Counted from the first letter of the stretch, positions 8,020 to 17,695 are shown. The stretch: 45,316 nt of DNA from Lachnospiraceae bacterium (GCA_022769005.1 JALEKK010000022.1:1-45316), one strand, 5' to 3'. Notes: generated from the letters alone by a model not told the origin. Numbers and translations: made by a program.

Positions 8020-8141
8020 AACAGCCTAAAGTTAACCTGATATTATAACTTTTACAAAACAGACCTTTAAACCTCATATTCATGTATGAAGCTTATAGTC
8101 TCCGTTTAAAGTCATACCGATCCTTTAACATTTAGGCTGTT
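8020..8141 (-). repeat. 122-nt interrupted palindrome with nested hairpins in the spacer
   Basis: The outer arms AACAGCCTAAA (8020-8030) and TTTAGGCTGTT (8131-8141) are perfect 11-mers. They extend inward by GTTAA/TTAAC after one bulged base. Inside, GACCTTTAAAC (8062-8072) pairs with GTTTAAAGTC (8104-8113) with one bulge. An inner TTCATGTATGAA (8079-8090) is itself self-complementary. The structure starts 3 nt after the U32 stop, and the minus strand continues TTTTCTGTTTGT. It may be a terminator, a structured RNA or a small non-autonomous (MITE-like) element. No flanking duplication is evident. Confidence 0.6.
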
Positions 8142-8144
8142 GTA

Positions 8145-9386
8145 TTACCTGCTTATATGATTTCTTAATATGTCCGATTCAGAGAGTTCCCTGTCAAATT
8201 CCACATGAAGAATTTGCTTCGGATGCGGACATGACTCCATACCGTTTCCTTCATCATCCGTAATGGATAATACGGTAATGGGAATGTTTTCACCGTTTGG
8301 CTTAATCACCTCTAATACATCTCCGACGGAAAATTTATTTTTCTGTTCCAAAACTGCCATACCTTTATCGTCAATTCGTTCAACGGTACCCAGGTATGTA
8401 TCCGGAGCGGAACGCTCCGATTCATAAAACATTGAAGTTTCATCTGCCTTATTAAAGAAAAATCCTGTTGTATATTTTCTTCTTGACGCTGAATTAACCT
8501 CTCTGTTATAGAACGGAAGTCTCTCTCTGTATTTCTTTTCATCTTCAAACCAGTCATCTATTGCCATTCGGTACGCTCTTACGGTTGTAGCGACATAGAG
8601 TGCCGTTTTCATTCTTCCCTCTATTTTGAAGCTGTCAATGCCGGCATTTACCAGTTCCGGAATATAATCTATCATACATAAGTCTTTGGAATTAAATATA
8701 AATGTTCCCCGTTCGTTTTCAAATACCGGCAAATATTCACCGGGTCTGTTCTCCTCAACAAGACTGTATCTCCAACGGCACGGATGCGTACATTCTCCCC
8801 TGTTTGCATCTCTGTCCGTCATATAATTGCTTAAAAGGCATCTTCCCGAATATGACATACACATTGCACCGTGCACAAATGTCTCTATTTCAAGATCATC
8901 CGGAATGTTCTTTCTTATTTCCCTGATTTCTTCCAAAGAAAGTTCTCTTCCGGTAACAACTCTGCTCGCTCCCAATGAGTGCCAGAAATTGTATGTACCG
9001 TAATTAATATTGTTTGCCTGAGTACTGACATGAAGCTCTATATCGTGCAGAAGTTCCTTTGCAATCATAAATACTCCCGGATCCGAAATAATTACGGCAT
9101 CCGGTTTAATAATGTCCAATTCTTTAAAATATTCTCTGACACCTTCAAGGTCCTCATTGTGAGCAAGTATATTTGCGGTTATATATACTTTTTTCCCTCT
9201 TTCATGGGCATATTTGATGCCTTCTTTTATTTCCTCATTTGTAAAATTGTGGGCCGCCGCCCTTAATCCGTAAACTTCACCGCCTATGTACACGGCGTCC
9301 GCTCCGTATGTTATCGCAATTTTTAAAATGTCTAAATTGCCTGCCGGTGCAAGCACCTCAGGCTTAAGTCTCTTACCGTGTTCCAT
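8145..9386 (-). CDS. Peptidase U32 family protein, TrhP-like tRNA uridine-34 hydroxylation factor
   Basis: 413 residues of the U32 family. Members beside yrrM-type methyltransferases (YrrN/YrrO in B. subtilis, YegQ in E. coli) make 5-hydroxyuridine at tRNA position 34 from prephenate rather than acting as proteases. It has ELLAPAGN-type opening residues (EVLAPAGN) and GADAVYIGG. Four cysteines typical of an iron-sulphur site sit in CMSYSGRC and ECTHPC. FKIEGRMK and a C-terminal beta domain follow. GAGGG precedes the ATG. The methyltransferase gene ends 16 nt upstream, and this pairing is the main reason for the functional call. Only one U32 gene is seen, where B. subtilis has two. Confidence 0.85.
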   Translation of the reverse strand: MEHGKRLKPEVLAPAGNLDILKIAITYGADAVYIGGEVYGLRAAAHNFTNEEIKEGIKYAHERGKKVYITANILAHNEDLEGVREYFKELDIIKPDAVIISDPGVFMIAKELLHDIELHVSTQANNINYGTYNFWHSLGASRVVTGRELSLEEIREIRKNIPDDLEIETFVHGAMCMSYSGRCLLSNYMTDRDANRGECTHPCRWRYSLVEENRPGEYLPVFENERGTFIFNSKDLCMIDYIPELVNAGIDSFKIEGRMKTALYVATTVRAYRMAIDDWFEDEKKYRERLPFYNREVNSASRRKYTTGFFFNKADETSMFYESERSAPDTYLGTVERIDDKGMAVLEQKNKFSVGDVLEVIKPNGENIPITVLSITDDEGNGMESCPHPKQILHVEFDRELSESDILRNHISR

Positions 9387-9402
9387 TATTTCCCTCTGTC
9401 CG

Positions 9403-10050
9403 TTATTCTTTCACTGATATTGCCATACCGTCTCCTATAGGAATTATACTTGTTTTTATTCCTTCGGTATGTGTAATGTTATATAAAAATTCTCTCATTC
9501 TGTCGTATATGGTTCTGTCTCTCTGAGTTATTAAACTTCTTGAATGGATTACGGATCCCTCCTGCAGACAATTATCCGTCAAAATCACACTTCCTGTGTG
9601 AATCATTTTTATTATATTTTCCCAGTATGACATATATTGTCCTTTTGCGGCATCCATAAATACAAAATCATATTTTCTGTTCTCTTTTGAAAGTTCTTCG
9701 AGCACAATTCCTGCATCGCCCTCTATCAGGTCAATCCTCTCCGAAAGGTTAAGCTTTTCAAAATTGTTCCTTGCTTCTGAAGCCCTTTCTGCATCCAGTT
9801 CTATTGTCGTAATATGCGAGTTTTCATAAGCGCCTGCCATAAGAATTGCGGAGTACCCGACTGCAGTGCCTATTTCGAGTATGTTTTTCGGTTTAACAAT
9901 TGCCGTCATGGTTTGTAAAAAGCTTTCGGCTTCTTTACGTATAACAGGTACTCCCTCTTCTCTTGCTTTTAATTCTATAGCCTTTACTTCGGCAGCGTTA
10001 TCCGACATAAATGACTTTATAAAACTTGTTATTCTATCATCCGTTATCAT
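9403..10050 (-). CDS. trmR: SAM-dependent O-methyltransferase, TrmR-like (5-hydroxyuridine-34 methylation)
   Basis: A class I methyltransferase of the O-methyltransferase 3/YrrM family, 215 residues from the chosen start. SAM motif I is EIGTAVGYSA, and DAAKGQY holds the metal-site Asp. In B. subtilis the homologue TrmR methylates 5-hydroxyuridine to 5-methoxyuridine at the tRNA wobble position. The U32 gene directly downstream would supply the hydroxyl group. The ATG at 10050 has AGAGGG 3 nt upstream. An in-frame ATG about 32 codons earlier would add basic and Cys-rich residues unlike the family. A catechol-type O-methyltransferase is the alternative, but the context favours tRNA. Confidence 0.82.
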   Translation of the reverse strand: MITDDRITSFIKSFMSDNAAEVKAIELKAREEGVPVIRKEAESFLQTMTAIVKPKNILEIGTAVGYSAILMAGAYENSHITTIELDAERASEARNNFEKLNLSERIDLIEGDAGIVLEELSKENRKYDFVFMDAAKGQYMSYWENIIKMIHTGSVILTDNCLQEGSVIHSRSLITQRDRTIYDRMREFLYNITHTEGIKTSIIPIGDGMAISVKE

Positions 10051-10178
10051 AATCCCTCTTTTAATACAAAACGAAATATCCCTGATATAATAACACAATT
10101 TACAAACGGCGGCATTTTTACCTTTAAATCGCATTGAAAAATACAATACCTGCAGTGCTAATATATCCCTTAATAATT

Positions 10179-10216
10179 AAAAAGACTATGTACCTGAAAG
10201 GAAACATAGTCTTTTT
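10179..10216 (-). terminator. Rho-independent terminator after RNase J
   Basis: The perfect 13-bp stem AAAAAGACTATGT/ACATAGTCTTTTT has a 12-nt loop and is followed on the minus strand by AATTATTAA. It separates rnj from trmR-trhP, so those two genes probably have their own promoter in 10051-10178, although none stands out. Confidence 0.85.
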
Positions 10217-10228
10217 AATGAATCTTTA

Positions 10229-12256
10229 TCACATGTGTGCTTCCATGATAATAGGAAGAATAACAGGTGTTCTTTTCATCTTTTTCCAGAAATAATCACT
10301 TAAATCATCTTTAACTACCGTTTTGATCTTGCTCCAATCGGTAATCTTTGATGTTGCACAGTGTTCCACGGAATCAGATACTACTTCTCTTGCCTCGTTA
10401 AGCAAATCCTCCGCCTCACGAACATATACGAAACCTCTCGTTACTATATCGGGTCCCGCAATTACGTTACAGCTGTATTTTTCAAGTGTGATAACAACAA
10501 TTACAATACCGTTTGTGGCAAGATTCTGTCTGTCCCGAAGAACAATATTGCCCACGTCTCCGACACCGAGTCCGTCAACCAATATTGTACCTGTTTCAAC
10601 ATGCCCGGCAATTTCATATTTATCTTCCGACAGCGAAACAACCGTACCCGATGTTACGATAATTACGTGTTCATCATCATATCCTAAACTCTTGGCGATT
10701 TCCTTCTGTCCGATTAAATGTCTGAATTCTCCGTGTACCGGGAATGAAAATTTAGGCTTTACAAGCGAGTACATAAGTTTAATCTCTTCCTGACATGCGT
10801 GTCCCGATACATGAGTATCCTGGAATATAACTTTTGCACCCTTTCTTGATAAATCGTTTATAACTCTCGCTACCGATTTCTCATTTCCCGGAATAGGTGA
10901 CGATGAGAAAACTATACAGTCGCCTGCCTGTATCTGGACTTTCTTATGAATGTTGGAAGCCATTCTTGAAAGTGCCGCCATTGATTCGCCCTGTGAACCC
11001 GTTGTGATAAGTACAATCTGCTCATCTTCATAACGTTTCATATCGTCGGTTTCTATCAATATTCCCTTAGGAACTTCCAGATACCCCATTTCACTGGCAA
11101 CTTTTATAATGTTGGTCATGGAGCGTCCTTCAACGCATACCTTTCTGCCGTATTTAGCCGCAATATTGATAATCTGCTGCACTCTGTCAACATTTGATGC
11201 AAATGTTGCAACAATAAGTCTTCTGTTTTTATTGTCATTGAATATTTTATCAAGAGTTTCACCGACTGTTTTCTCGGACATGGTAAATCCCGGTCTTAAA
11301 GCGTTGGTTGAATCACACATCATCGCCAAAACACCCTGTCTTCCGAGTTCTCCCAATCTTTGAAGATCAATCGGATCTCCGTATACAGGTGTATAATCAA
11401 CTTTGAAGTCACCTGTGTGGATAACCGTTCCCACCGGCGATGTGATTGCAAGCGCAGCCGCATCCGTAATACTGTGATTTGTCCTGATAAATTCAACTTT
11501 GAAATCGCCCAATTCAACAACATCACCGTACTGTACGACATTCCTGCTTACATCTCTTAACATGTTATGTTCGGATAGTTTTGATTCGATAAGTCCGATT
11601 GTAAGTCTTGTCGCGTAAATCGGAGCATTGACCTGCTTTAACACATAAGGTACCGCACCTATATGGTCTTCATGACCGTGGGTAAATACAAATCCCTTAA
11701 CTTTGCTTATATTGTTTTTAAGATATGTTACATCCGGGATAACAAGGTCTATTCCCAGCATATCCTCTTCAGGGAATGCAAGTCCGCAGTCAACAACTAT
11801 AATGCTGTCTCCGTATTCAAATGCCGTAATATTCATTCCGATTTGCTCAAGTCCTCCGAGAGGAATAATCTTAAGCGTAGGTTTTCCGTTGGCATCTGTA
11901 ATATTATGGGTTTTCGTCAATGTAAGTTCCGGTAATGTGTTTTTATCAACCTTATATCCTTCATTCAATCTTTTATTTTTATCAAATGAATTACCATATT
12001 GACCGTTTTTGCTTACCGCCTTTTTATCTGCAAAATCCCTGCCGTCTTTTCTCGCATTCTTTTTATTTTCGGAATTCTTAAAGAGCGTTGACTGGATAGC
12101 ATCATTCTTTTTGTTACTGTAAAACTTTTTCCTGTTTTCCTTTTGCTTCCATGTCTTCTTAATCTCTTTATTTAATTCCTTATTATAATTTTTACTGTTT
12201 TCGTTAAAAGGTACTTTCGATAAAGACCCCTCTCTTAAATGTACTTCTTCATCCAT
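10229..12256 (-). CDS. rnj: Ribonuclease J with a long basic N-terminal extension
   Basis: A metallo-beta-lactamase/beta-CASP nuclease with endonuclease and 5'-3' exonuclease activity in mRNA decay and rRNA processing. The catalytic core starts near residue 128 (LKIIPLGGLEQIGMN). It includes HGHEDH (193-198), HTGDFK, and the beta-CASP signatures TGSQGE and PVHGE. It ends with the RNase J C-terminal domain (TRGFVYVREAE and onwards). At 675 residues it exceeds the usual length of about 555. The excess is residues 1-127, very rich in Lys, Asn and Gln and predicted to be disordered; this could bind RNA or partners. AAAGGAG supports the start. DUF1292 ends 38 nt upstream, so the two are probably co-transcribed. 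Confidence 0.93.
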   Translation of the reverse strand: MDEEVHLREGSLSKVPFNENSKNYNKELNKEIKKTWKQKENRKKFYSNKKNDAIQSTLFKNSENKKNARKDGRDFADKKAVSKNGQYGNSFDKNKRLNEGYKVDKNTLPELTLTKTHNITDANGKPTLKIIPLGGLEQIGMNITAFEYGDSIIVVDCGLAFPEEDMLGIDLVIPDVTYLKNNISKVKGFVFTHGHEDHIGAVPYVLKQVNAPIYATRLTIGLIESKLSEHNMLRDVSRNVVQYGDVVELGDFKVEFIRTNHSITDAAALAITSPVGTVIHTGDFKVDYTPVYGDPIDLQRLGELGRQGVLAMMCDSTNALRPGFTMSEKTVGETLDKIFNDNKNRRLIVATFASNVDRVQQIINIAAKYGRKVCVEGRSMTNIIKVASEMGYLEVPKGILIETDDMKRYEDEQIVLITTGSQGESMAALSRMASNIHKKVQIQAGDCIVFSSSPIPGNEKSVARVINDLSRKGAKVIFQDTHVSGHACQEEIKLMYSLVKPKFSFPVHGEFRHLIGQKEIAKSLGYDDEHVIIVTSGTVVSLSEDKYEIAGHVETGTILVDGLGVGDVGNIVLRDRQNLATNGIVIVVITLEKYSCNVIAGPDIVTRGFVYVREAEDLLNEAREVVSDSVEHCATSKITDWSKIKTVVKDDLSDYFWKKMKRTPVILPIIMEAHM

Positions 12257-12294
12257 TATATCTCCTTTTCAAAGGATGCAACATCCCTCCCCGG

Positions 12295-12606
12295 TTAATA
12301 TTCAAGCTCAATATCGTCTTCCGATAACAGCTTAGCAAACACTTCACTTACTGCCGCGAGTTCTTCATCATCTTCAATCGTCTCATATGATGCAATCTCG
12401 CCCTCTTCCTTAACAAGTTTAAGAGGTAAAACTTCTATCTCGTCCTCAGCTAAGTCATCGTCAAACTCAGATGAAACAAGAATATAATCAACGCCTGCAA
12501 TAGTTGTTTCTTCGATAACGCTCATAAGGACCGTCTGTCCGTCTTCTGTCTCGAATTCTACCTGCTCAACAACTCTTTCCTCTACTTCATCGTTGATATT
12601 TCCCAT
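12295..12606 (-). CDS. DUF1292 family small acidic protein (YrzB-like)
   Basis: 103 residues, strongly acidic, opening with NIDDEV-like sequence and EFETEDGQTVLMSVIEE, then VDYILVSSEFD and the closing LLSEDDIELEY. This is the DUF1292 pattern. Its function is unknown. In Firmicutes it usually follows ruvX and ireB, as it does here after a 211-nt spacer. That spacer contains a small terminator, so the gene may have its own promoter together with rnj. AAGGAG lies about 11 nt before the ATG. Confidence 0.85.
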   Translation of the reverse strand: MGNINDEVEERVVEQVEFETEDGQTVLMSVIEETTIAGVDYILVSSEFDDDLAEDEIEVLPLKLVKEEGEIASYETIEDDEELAAVSEVFAKLLSEDDIELEY

Positions 12607-12722
12607 AAATAATTAATCTCCTTTTTAAATAAAATGTATTGCTATTGCTGTTTATGAAGCTTTATATTACCCAAAAATTATCATAATATAAGTGACACTG
12701 TTTTATTAGGCACAAAAATAAA

Positions 12723-12741
12723 TACATAGATTCTCTATGCA
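12723..12741 (-). terminator. Short hairpin with T tail between ruvX and the DUF1292 gene
   Basis: On the minus strand TGCATAGA/TCTATGTA forms an 8-bp stem (one G-U pair) with loop GAA, followed by TTTATTTTTG. It lies 77 nt after the ruvX stop and would partly separate ireB-ruvX from DUF1292-rnj. The rest of the 211-nt spacer is AT-rich with no gene. Confidence 0.55.
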
Positions 12742-12817
12742 TAAAACCACAAAGTATATACCATAATAAACAAAATATTTTGCACCTGCTTATTAAAATA
12801 TATAAAAGAAATGCAAT

Positions 12818-13237
12818 TTACATATTTTCTTCCATATATCTTCTCAGTATAAACGAGGCAGCTATCTTATCTATATAATTCTTTCTGTCTTGATATCTAA
12901 CGCCCGCTTCTTTTAAAATGTCAGTTGCTTCAAAAGTTGAGAGTCTTTCATCCCATAATTCAACCGGGAGTCCAGTCCTACGCTTAATGTTATCTGAAAA
13001 ATCCATAACACTTTTAGATAATTCGCTTTCTGAATCGTCCATATTAAGAGGTAGACCGACGATTATCTTATCTACCTTATATTCTCTGGCAATTTCTTCT
13101 ATTCTTGCAAATGTTTTTCGGAGCTTATTGGTATCCTTACGCTTAATAACTTCCAAAGGGTATGCAGTCACGCATAATTCATCGGAAAGTGCCACCCCAA
13201 CGTGTATATTGCCGTAATCCAAGCCCATCAAACGCAT
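12818..13237 (-). CDS. ruvX: Putative pre-16S rRNA nuclease / Holliday junction resolvase, YqgF family
   Basis: 139 residues with the RNase H-like fold of YqgF/RuvX. The first acidic motif is GLDYG (residues 5-9), then VGLPLNMD and the last motif DERLSTFEA. The stretch after the first motif reads NIHVGVALSD, where the family usually has TKRIGVAVSD, so two conserved basic positions are replaced. E. coli YqgF processes the 5' end of 16S rRNA; a role in junction resolution is also claimed for the family. It starts 1 nt after the ireB stop, with AAAGGA inside the end of ireB, so the two are translationally coupled. Confidence 0.9.
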   Translation of the reverse strand: MRLMGLDYGNIHVGVALSDELCVTAYPLEVIKRKDTNKLRKTFARIEEIAREYKVDKIIVGLPLNMDDSESELSKSVMDFSDNIKRRTGLPVELWDERLSTFEATDILKEAGVRYQDRKNYIDKIAASFILRRYMEENM

Positions 13238-13238
13238 A

Positions 13239-13496
13239 TCAGAGTCCTTTACCCTTAATAAAATATTTAAGAACCTCTTCTACAAGTTCATCTCTCTCTA
13301 CCTTCATAATAAGGCTTCTTGCATTATTATAACTTGTAATATATGTAGGATCTCCCGACATAATATATCCGACCATCTGATTAACAGGATTATATCCCTT
13401 GTCTTTAAGAGCAACATAAACCTGTTGTAAAATATCCTCTACGGAAATTGGATTTTCCACCTGCTTATCAAATAAATGTGTATTATTATCTAACAT
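13239..13496 (-). CDS. ireB: IreB family regulatory phosphoprotein (UPF0297)
   Basis: 85 residues, the family length. Conserved stretches are VYVALKDKGYNP, QMVGYIMSGDPTYI, ARSLI and ERDELVEEVLKYF. In Enterococcus faecalis IreB is a target of the PASTA kinase IreK and negatively controls cephalosporin tolerance; its N-terminal threonines are phosphorylated. Here a threonine at position 6 is a candidate site. GAGAGGA lies upstream of the ATG, and a near-consensus promoter sits 30 nt before the start. It is the first gene of the ireB-ruvX unit. The matching kinase and phosphatase genes lie at 28.5-31.0 kb of the same window. Confidence 0.93.
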   Translation of the reverse strand: MLDNNTHLFDKQVENPISVEDILQQVYVALKDKGYNPVNQMVGYIMSGDPTYITSYNNARSLIMKVERDELVEEVLKYFIKGKGL

Positions 13497-13525
13497 TATT
13501 TCACGTCCTCTCTACTAATATACTG

Positions 13526-13554
13526 ATAATATAGTAAAAAAAAAACTATGTCAA
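13526..13554 (-). promoter_or_regulatory. Sigma-A promoter for ireB-ruvX
   Basis: On the minus strand TTGACA (13549-13554) and TATTAT (13526-13531) are 17 nt apart. The spacer includes a run of ten T. The predicted transcript starts near 13519, about 23 nt before the ireB ATG. Confidence 0.8.
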
Positions 13555-13734
13555 CGATAAGAGACTTCTTTAAAATAAAAATATCTTATTATTAACACGT
13601 TTTTTTTTAAACTTTAAGGTAAATTTAAGTTACGATGCAAAATTACTTTATTTTAAAAAATACGGGAATTTTGCTGTATGATTAAAACAGTTTATTTATG
13701 ACAATGCATTTATTAATCCGTCATTGCTTTTTGA

Positions 13735-14664
13735 TTATTTAATATAATCGCTCTCTATTATATCATTATTCTTCCTTCCGATTTTTTTCTCCTGTTTAGA
13801 GCCTGAATCGGAATCTTTCTCATTAACATTATTTAAATTAACGTTAACTTCATCAACTCTGAGTTTGATATTATGTTTTACTATCTGATTATCAATTAAC
13901 TCATTCATTCTAAAGAAGGCAGGCCAGTATTTTTCCGGAAGACAATATGAAGTATTTGAAATTCTGATACCGTTCGCATCAAGAGATTTAATTACCGTAT
14001 TTAAAGGCTGATCCTTCAAAACATATTCGTTTTGGCTCATGGCCTCCACCATAAGTTCTTTCAAGTCTTTAAGGTTGTAGTCATATGAAACCACAAATTC
14101 TATGTCTATTCTTCTTACAGGCTCAGAATGGTAATTGATAATATCCGAATTGGCAAGTTTACCGTTAGGTAACGAAACTCCTCTGCTGTCAATGGTTTTT
14201 AATTTCGTATATAACATACTGACAGCAATAACTTCTCCCTCAACTCCGTTTACCGATATATAATCGCCCTTTTTAAACGGTTTAAATATAAGTAATAACA
14301 GACCGCCCGCGAAATTAGATAAACTGCCCTGAAGGGACATCGCAACAGCCAGTCCGGCCGAACCGAGAAGCGCAATGAGAGATGATGTCTGGAATCCCAG
14401 AATTCCTATTATTCCGAGGAACAGAACAATGTATAAAACAACCTTTACGGTTGTCTTTATGAATCTGTGTACATCAACATCTATCTTGGTTTTTTTCAGA
14501 ATCCTATCGAGAAATTTGTTTACAAACCAGCTTATTACTATTCTTCCTACTATGTAAACAAGAATGGAAATTAAAATATTAATTGCAAATTCAATGGCCC
14601 AATCTCCGATTTTGGTAAAAAAGTTTGCAAATCCACCCTTAAAAAAAGAAGTTATCTCCTCCAT
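13735..14664 (-). CDS. Small-conductance mechanosensitive channel, MscS family
   Basis: 309 residues. Three hydrophobic segments occur at about 26-46, 70-92 and 94-125. The third is the Gly/Ala-rich pore helix (GLAVAMSLQGSLSNFAGG). The MscS beta domain follows with FKKGDYISVNGVEGEV and LPNGKLANSDIINY, then the alpha-beta domain. It would release solutes on osmotic downshock. The last 45 residues are charged and low-complexity (NEKDSDSGSKQEKK and onwards), an extension beyond the core. GAGGAG precedes the ATG. It has its own promoter, and the ATP synthase terminator separates it from atpC. Confidence 0.92.
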   Translation of the reverse strand: MEEITSFFKGGFANFFTKIGDWAIEFAINILISILVYIVGRIVISWFVNKFLDRILKKTKIDVDVHRFIKTTVKVVLYIVLFLGIIGILGFQTSSLIALLGSAGLAVAMSLQGSLSNFAGGLLLLIFKPFKKGDYISVNGVEGEVIAVSMLYTKLKTIDSRGVSLPNGKLANSDIINYHSEPVRRIDIEFVVSYDYNLKDLKELMVEAMSQNEYVLKDQPLNTVIKSLDANGIRISNTSYCLPEKYWPAFFRMNELIDNQIVKHNIKLRVDEVNVNLNNVNEKDSDSGSKQEKKIGRKNNDIIESDYIK

Positions 14665-14726
14665 ACCGTTCTCCTCTTTTTTGGAAACTAAATATCGACT
14701 GTACCGTATAACCGGCTTATGAATAT

Positions 14727-14755
14727 AATATATAACTATTTACGTCTAATCTCAA
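14727..14755 (-). promoter_or_regulatory. Promoter for the MscS channel gene
   Basis: On the minus strand TTGAGA (14750-14755) and TATATT (14727-14732) have a 17-nt spacer. It lies about 60 nt before the start codon, between the atp terminator and the gene. Confidence 0.6.
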
Positions 14756-14800
14756 TGTAATATAACTGTTTTAAAACAATAATGTTTTTTTATTTAAAAT

Positions 14801-14837
14801 AAAAGACGGTTACTTCATCGGAAGTAACCGTCTTTTT
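14801..14837 (-). terminator. Terminator of the ATP synthase operon
   Basis: A perfect 16-bp stem AAAAGACGGTTACTTC/GAAGTAACCGTCTTTT with a 4-nt loop, followed on the minus strand by ATTTTAAATAAAAAAA. It lies 27 nt after the atpC stop. Confidence 0.92.
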
Positions 14838-14863
14838 ATAATCAGTAGTATGAAATAACTAAA

Positions 14864-15268
14864 TTAGTTTCCTGAAGAACGAATTCTCTGAACTGCACGG
14901 TTAAATGAGTCACTTGATATTCTTCTATCGATACTACTCTGTTTTTCTTTAAGCTCTGCCTCAGCTTTTTCCTTGGCAGCCCTTGCCCTTGCAGCATCAA
15001 TCTCTTCAGGTTTTTCGGCTGAATAAACTATTGCCGTAACAACATTATTATCAACCGTAACAATACCGCCCGAAACTACTGCTCTCTGCCAATCACCTAC
15101 GCCGGTTGGAACAAATCTTATCTCACCGATGGCAATCTGTGCAGTAAGCTGTTCATGATTAGCGAGTATCTCAACGGCGCCGTCATAAGCAGGAAATATG
15201 AATTTATCACATTCACCCTCGAAGAACATTCTGTCGCATGCAAGGATCTTTAATGAAAATGAAGCCAT
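14864..15268 (-). CDS. atpC: ATP synthase F1 epsilon subunit
   Basis: 134 residues. An N-terminal beta sandwich (FSLKILACDRMFFEGECD, then PAYDGAVEILANHEQL) is followed by a C-terminal helical hairpin (ARARAAKEKAEAEL). This is the central-stalk subunit that couples rotation and can inhibit ATP hydrolysis. The start at 15268 is chosen because GAGGTGA then lies 6 nt upstream; the ATG two codons earlier abuts that site. It is the last gene of the atp operon, 15 nt after atpD, followed by a strong terminator. Confidence 0.95.
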   Translation of the reverse strand: MASFSLKILACDRMFFEGECDKFIFPAYDGAVEILANHEQLTAQIAIGEIRFVPTGVGDWQRAVVSGGIVTVDNNVVTAIVYSAEKPEEIDAARARAAKEKAEAELKEKQSSIDRRISSDSFNRAVQRIRSSGN

Positions 15269-15283
15269 TATCATTCACCTCAC

Positions 15284-16708
<1,425 letters not shown>

Positions 16709-16712
16709 TCAT

Positions 16713-17675
16713 TCAACTTTGATTCTTTTTTCTCTTCAATGCTCTTGCTCCGGATGATATTTCAGTGATCTGCTGTGTAATGGCAGCCTGACGTACTCTG
16801 TTGTACTTAATTGTAAGGACTCCCAAGAGATCCTTAGCATTATCCGTAGCAGTTTTCATTGCAGTCATACGTGAATTTTCTTCACATGCAGTTGCTTCAA
16901 CAAATGTACCGTATAAGAAACCGATAACATAGTTTCTCACTACCTCATCGAGAACAACGTGCGGATCCGGATATACAGGATATTCGGATTCATCGTTTTC
17001 ATCATCTTCCAATGAAGCATCGAATGATGCTTTTGGAATCTTTTTACGGTCAATCGTGATGAAGTTTTCTCTTGAGAATGGAAGAATTTGCTGCATATCA
17101 ACCGTAACTTCCATTGTATTTATCATTCTTGTGTAGATTACTTTTATTTCATCAAGTTCACCGGAGAGATATTTACGAATCAATTCCTCACCGATAAACC
17201 TGACTCTTTCCAAGTCAGGCTTAGTAACCGTGTTATGGAAATCCATATTAACATTATATCCTCTGCCGGCCAGAGTATGTAAACCAAGCTCACCTACAAC
17301 AAATAATTCATATTCATCCTTTGTCTTTCCGGCAATAGCCGCTTCGACAACGTTAAATATATTAAGATTGTACGCTCCAGCCAAACCTCTATCGGAAGAA
17401 AGAACTAAATAGCCCACTTTTTTAGGTTTACCGTCATTGACTAATATTCCGTTATCATCGTATCTGTCACCGAAGAATTCACTCTTGATGTTAGGAAACT
17501 TTTTGAGAATTTTAATCATTGTCTGCTGTAAACCGTAGAAATAAGGCTCTGTAGCCTCCAATTGGTGCTTAGCCTTGCGCATGTTAATGGTAGAGATCAT
17601 ATACATGGCTTTAGTGATCTTCATAGTGTCACGTACACCACGCATCTTACTCTTTATCTCTTTAGCACTAGGCAT
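16713..17675 (-). CDS. atpG: ATP synthase F1 gamma subunit
   Basis: 320 residues, about 30 more than usual. The N-terminal helix MRGVRDTMKITKAMYMIS, the middle block SSDRGLAGAYN and the C-terminal helix (KTATDNAKDLL, then RVRQAAITQQI) are the rotor features. The excess lies in two places: an insertion before SSDRGLAG (DRYDDNGILVNDGKPKK), and an acidic stretch after the beta sheet domain (SLEDDENDESEYPVYPDP). Otherwise it is a normal central stalk. GGAGG lies 7 nt before the ATG, 20 nt after atpA. Confidence 0.95.
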   Translation of the reverse strand: MPSAKEIKSKMRGVRDTMKITKAMYMISTINMRKAKHQLEATEPYFYGLQQTMIKILKKFPNIKSEFFGDRYDDNGILVNDGKPKKVGYLVLSSDRGLAGAYNLNIFNVVEAAIAGKTKDEYELFVVGELGLHTLAGRGYNVNMDFHNTVTKPDLERVRFIGEELIRKYLSGELDEIKVIYTRMINTMEVTVDMQQILPFSRENFITIDRKKIPKASFDASLEDDENDESEYPVYPDPHVVLDEVVRNYVIGFLYGTFVEATACEENSRMTAMKTATDNAKDLLGVLTIKYNRVRQAAITQQITEISSGARALKRKKNQS

Positions 17676-17695
17676 TATACATCCTCCGAGTTAAA

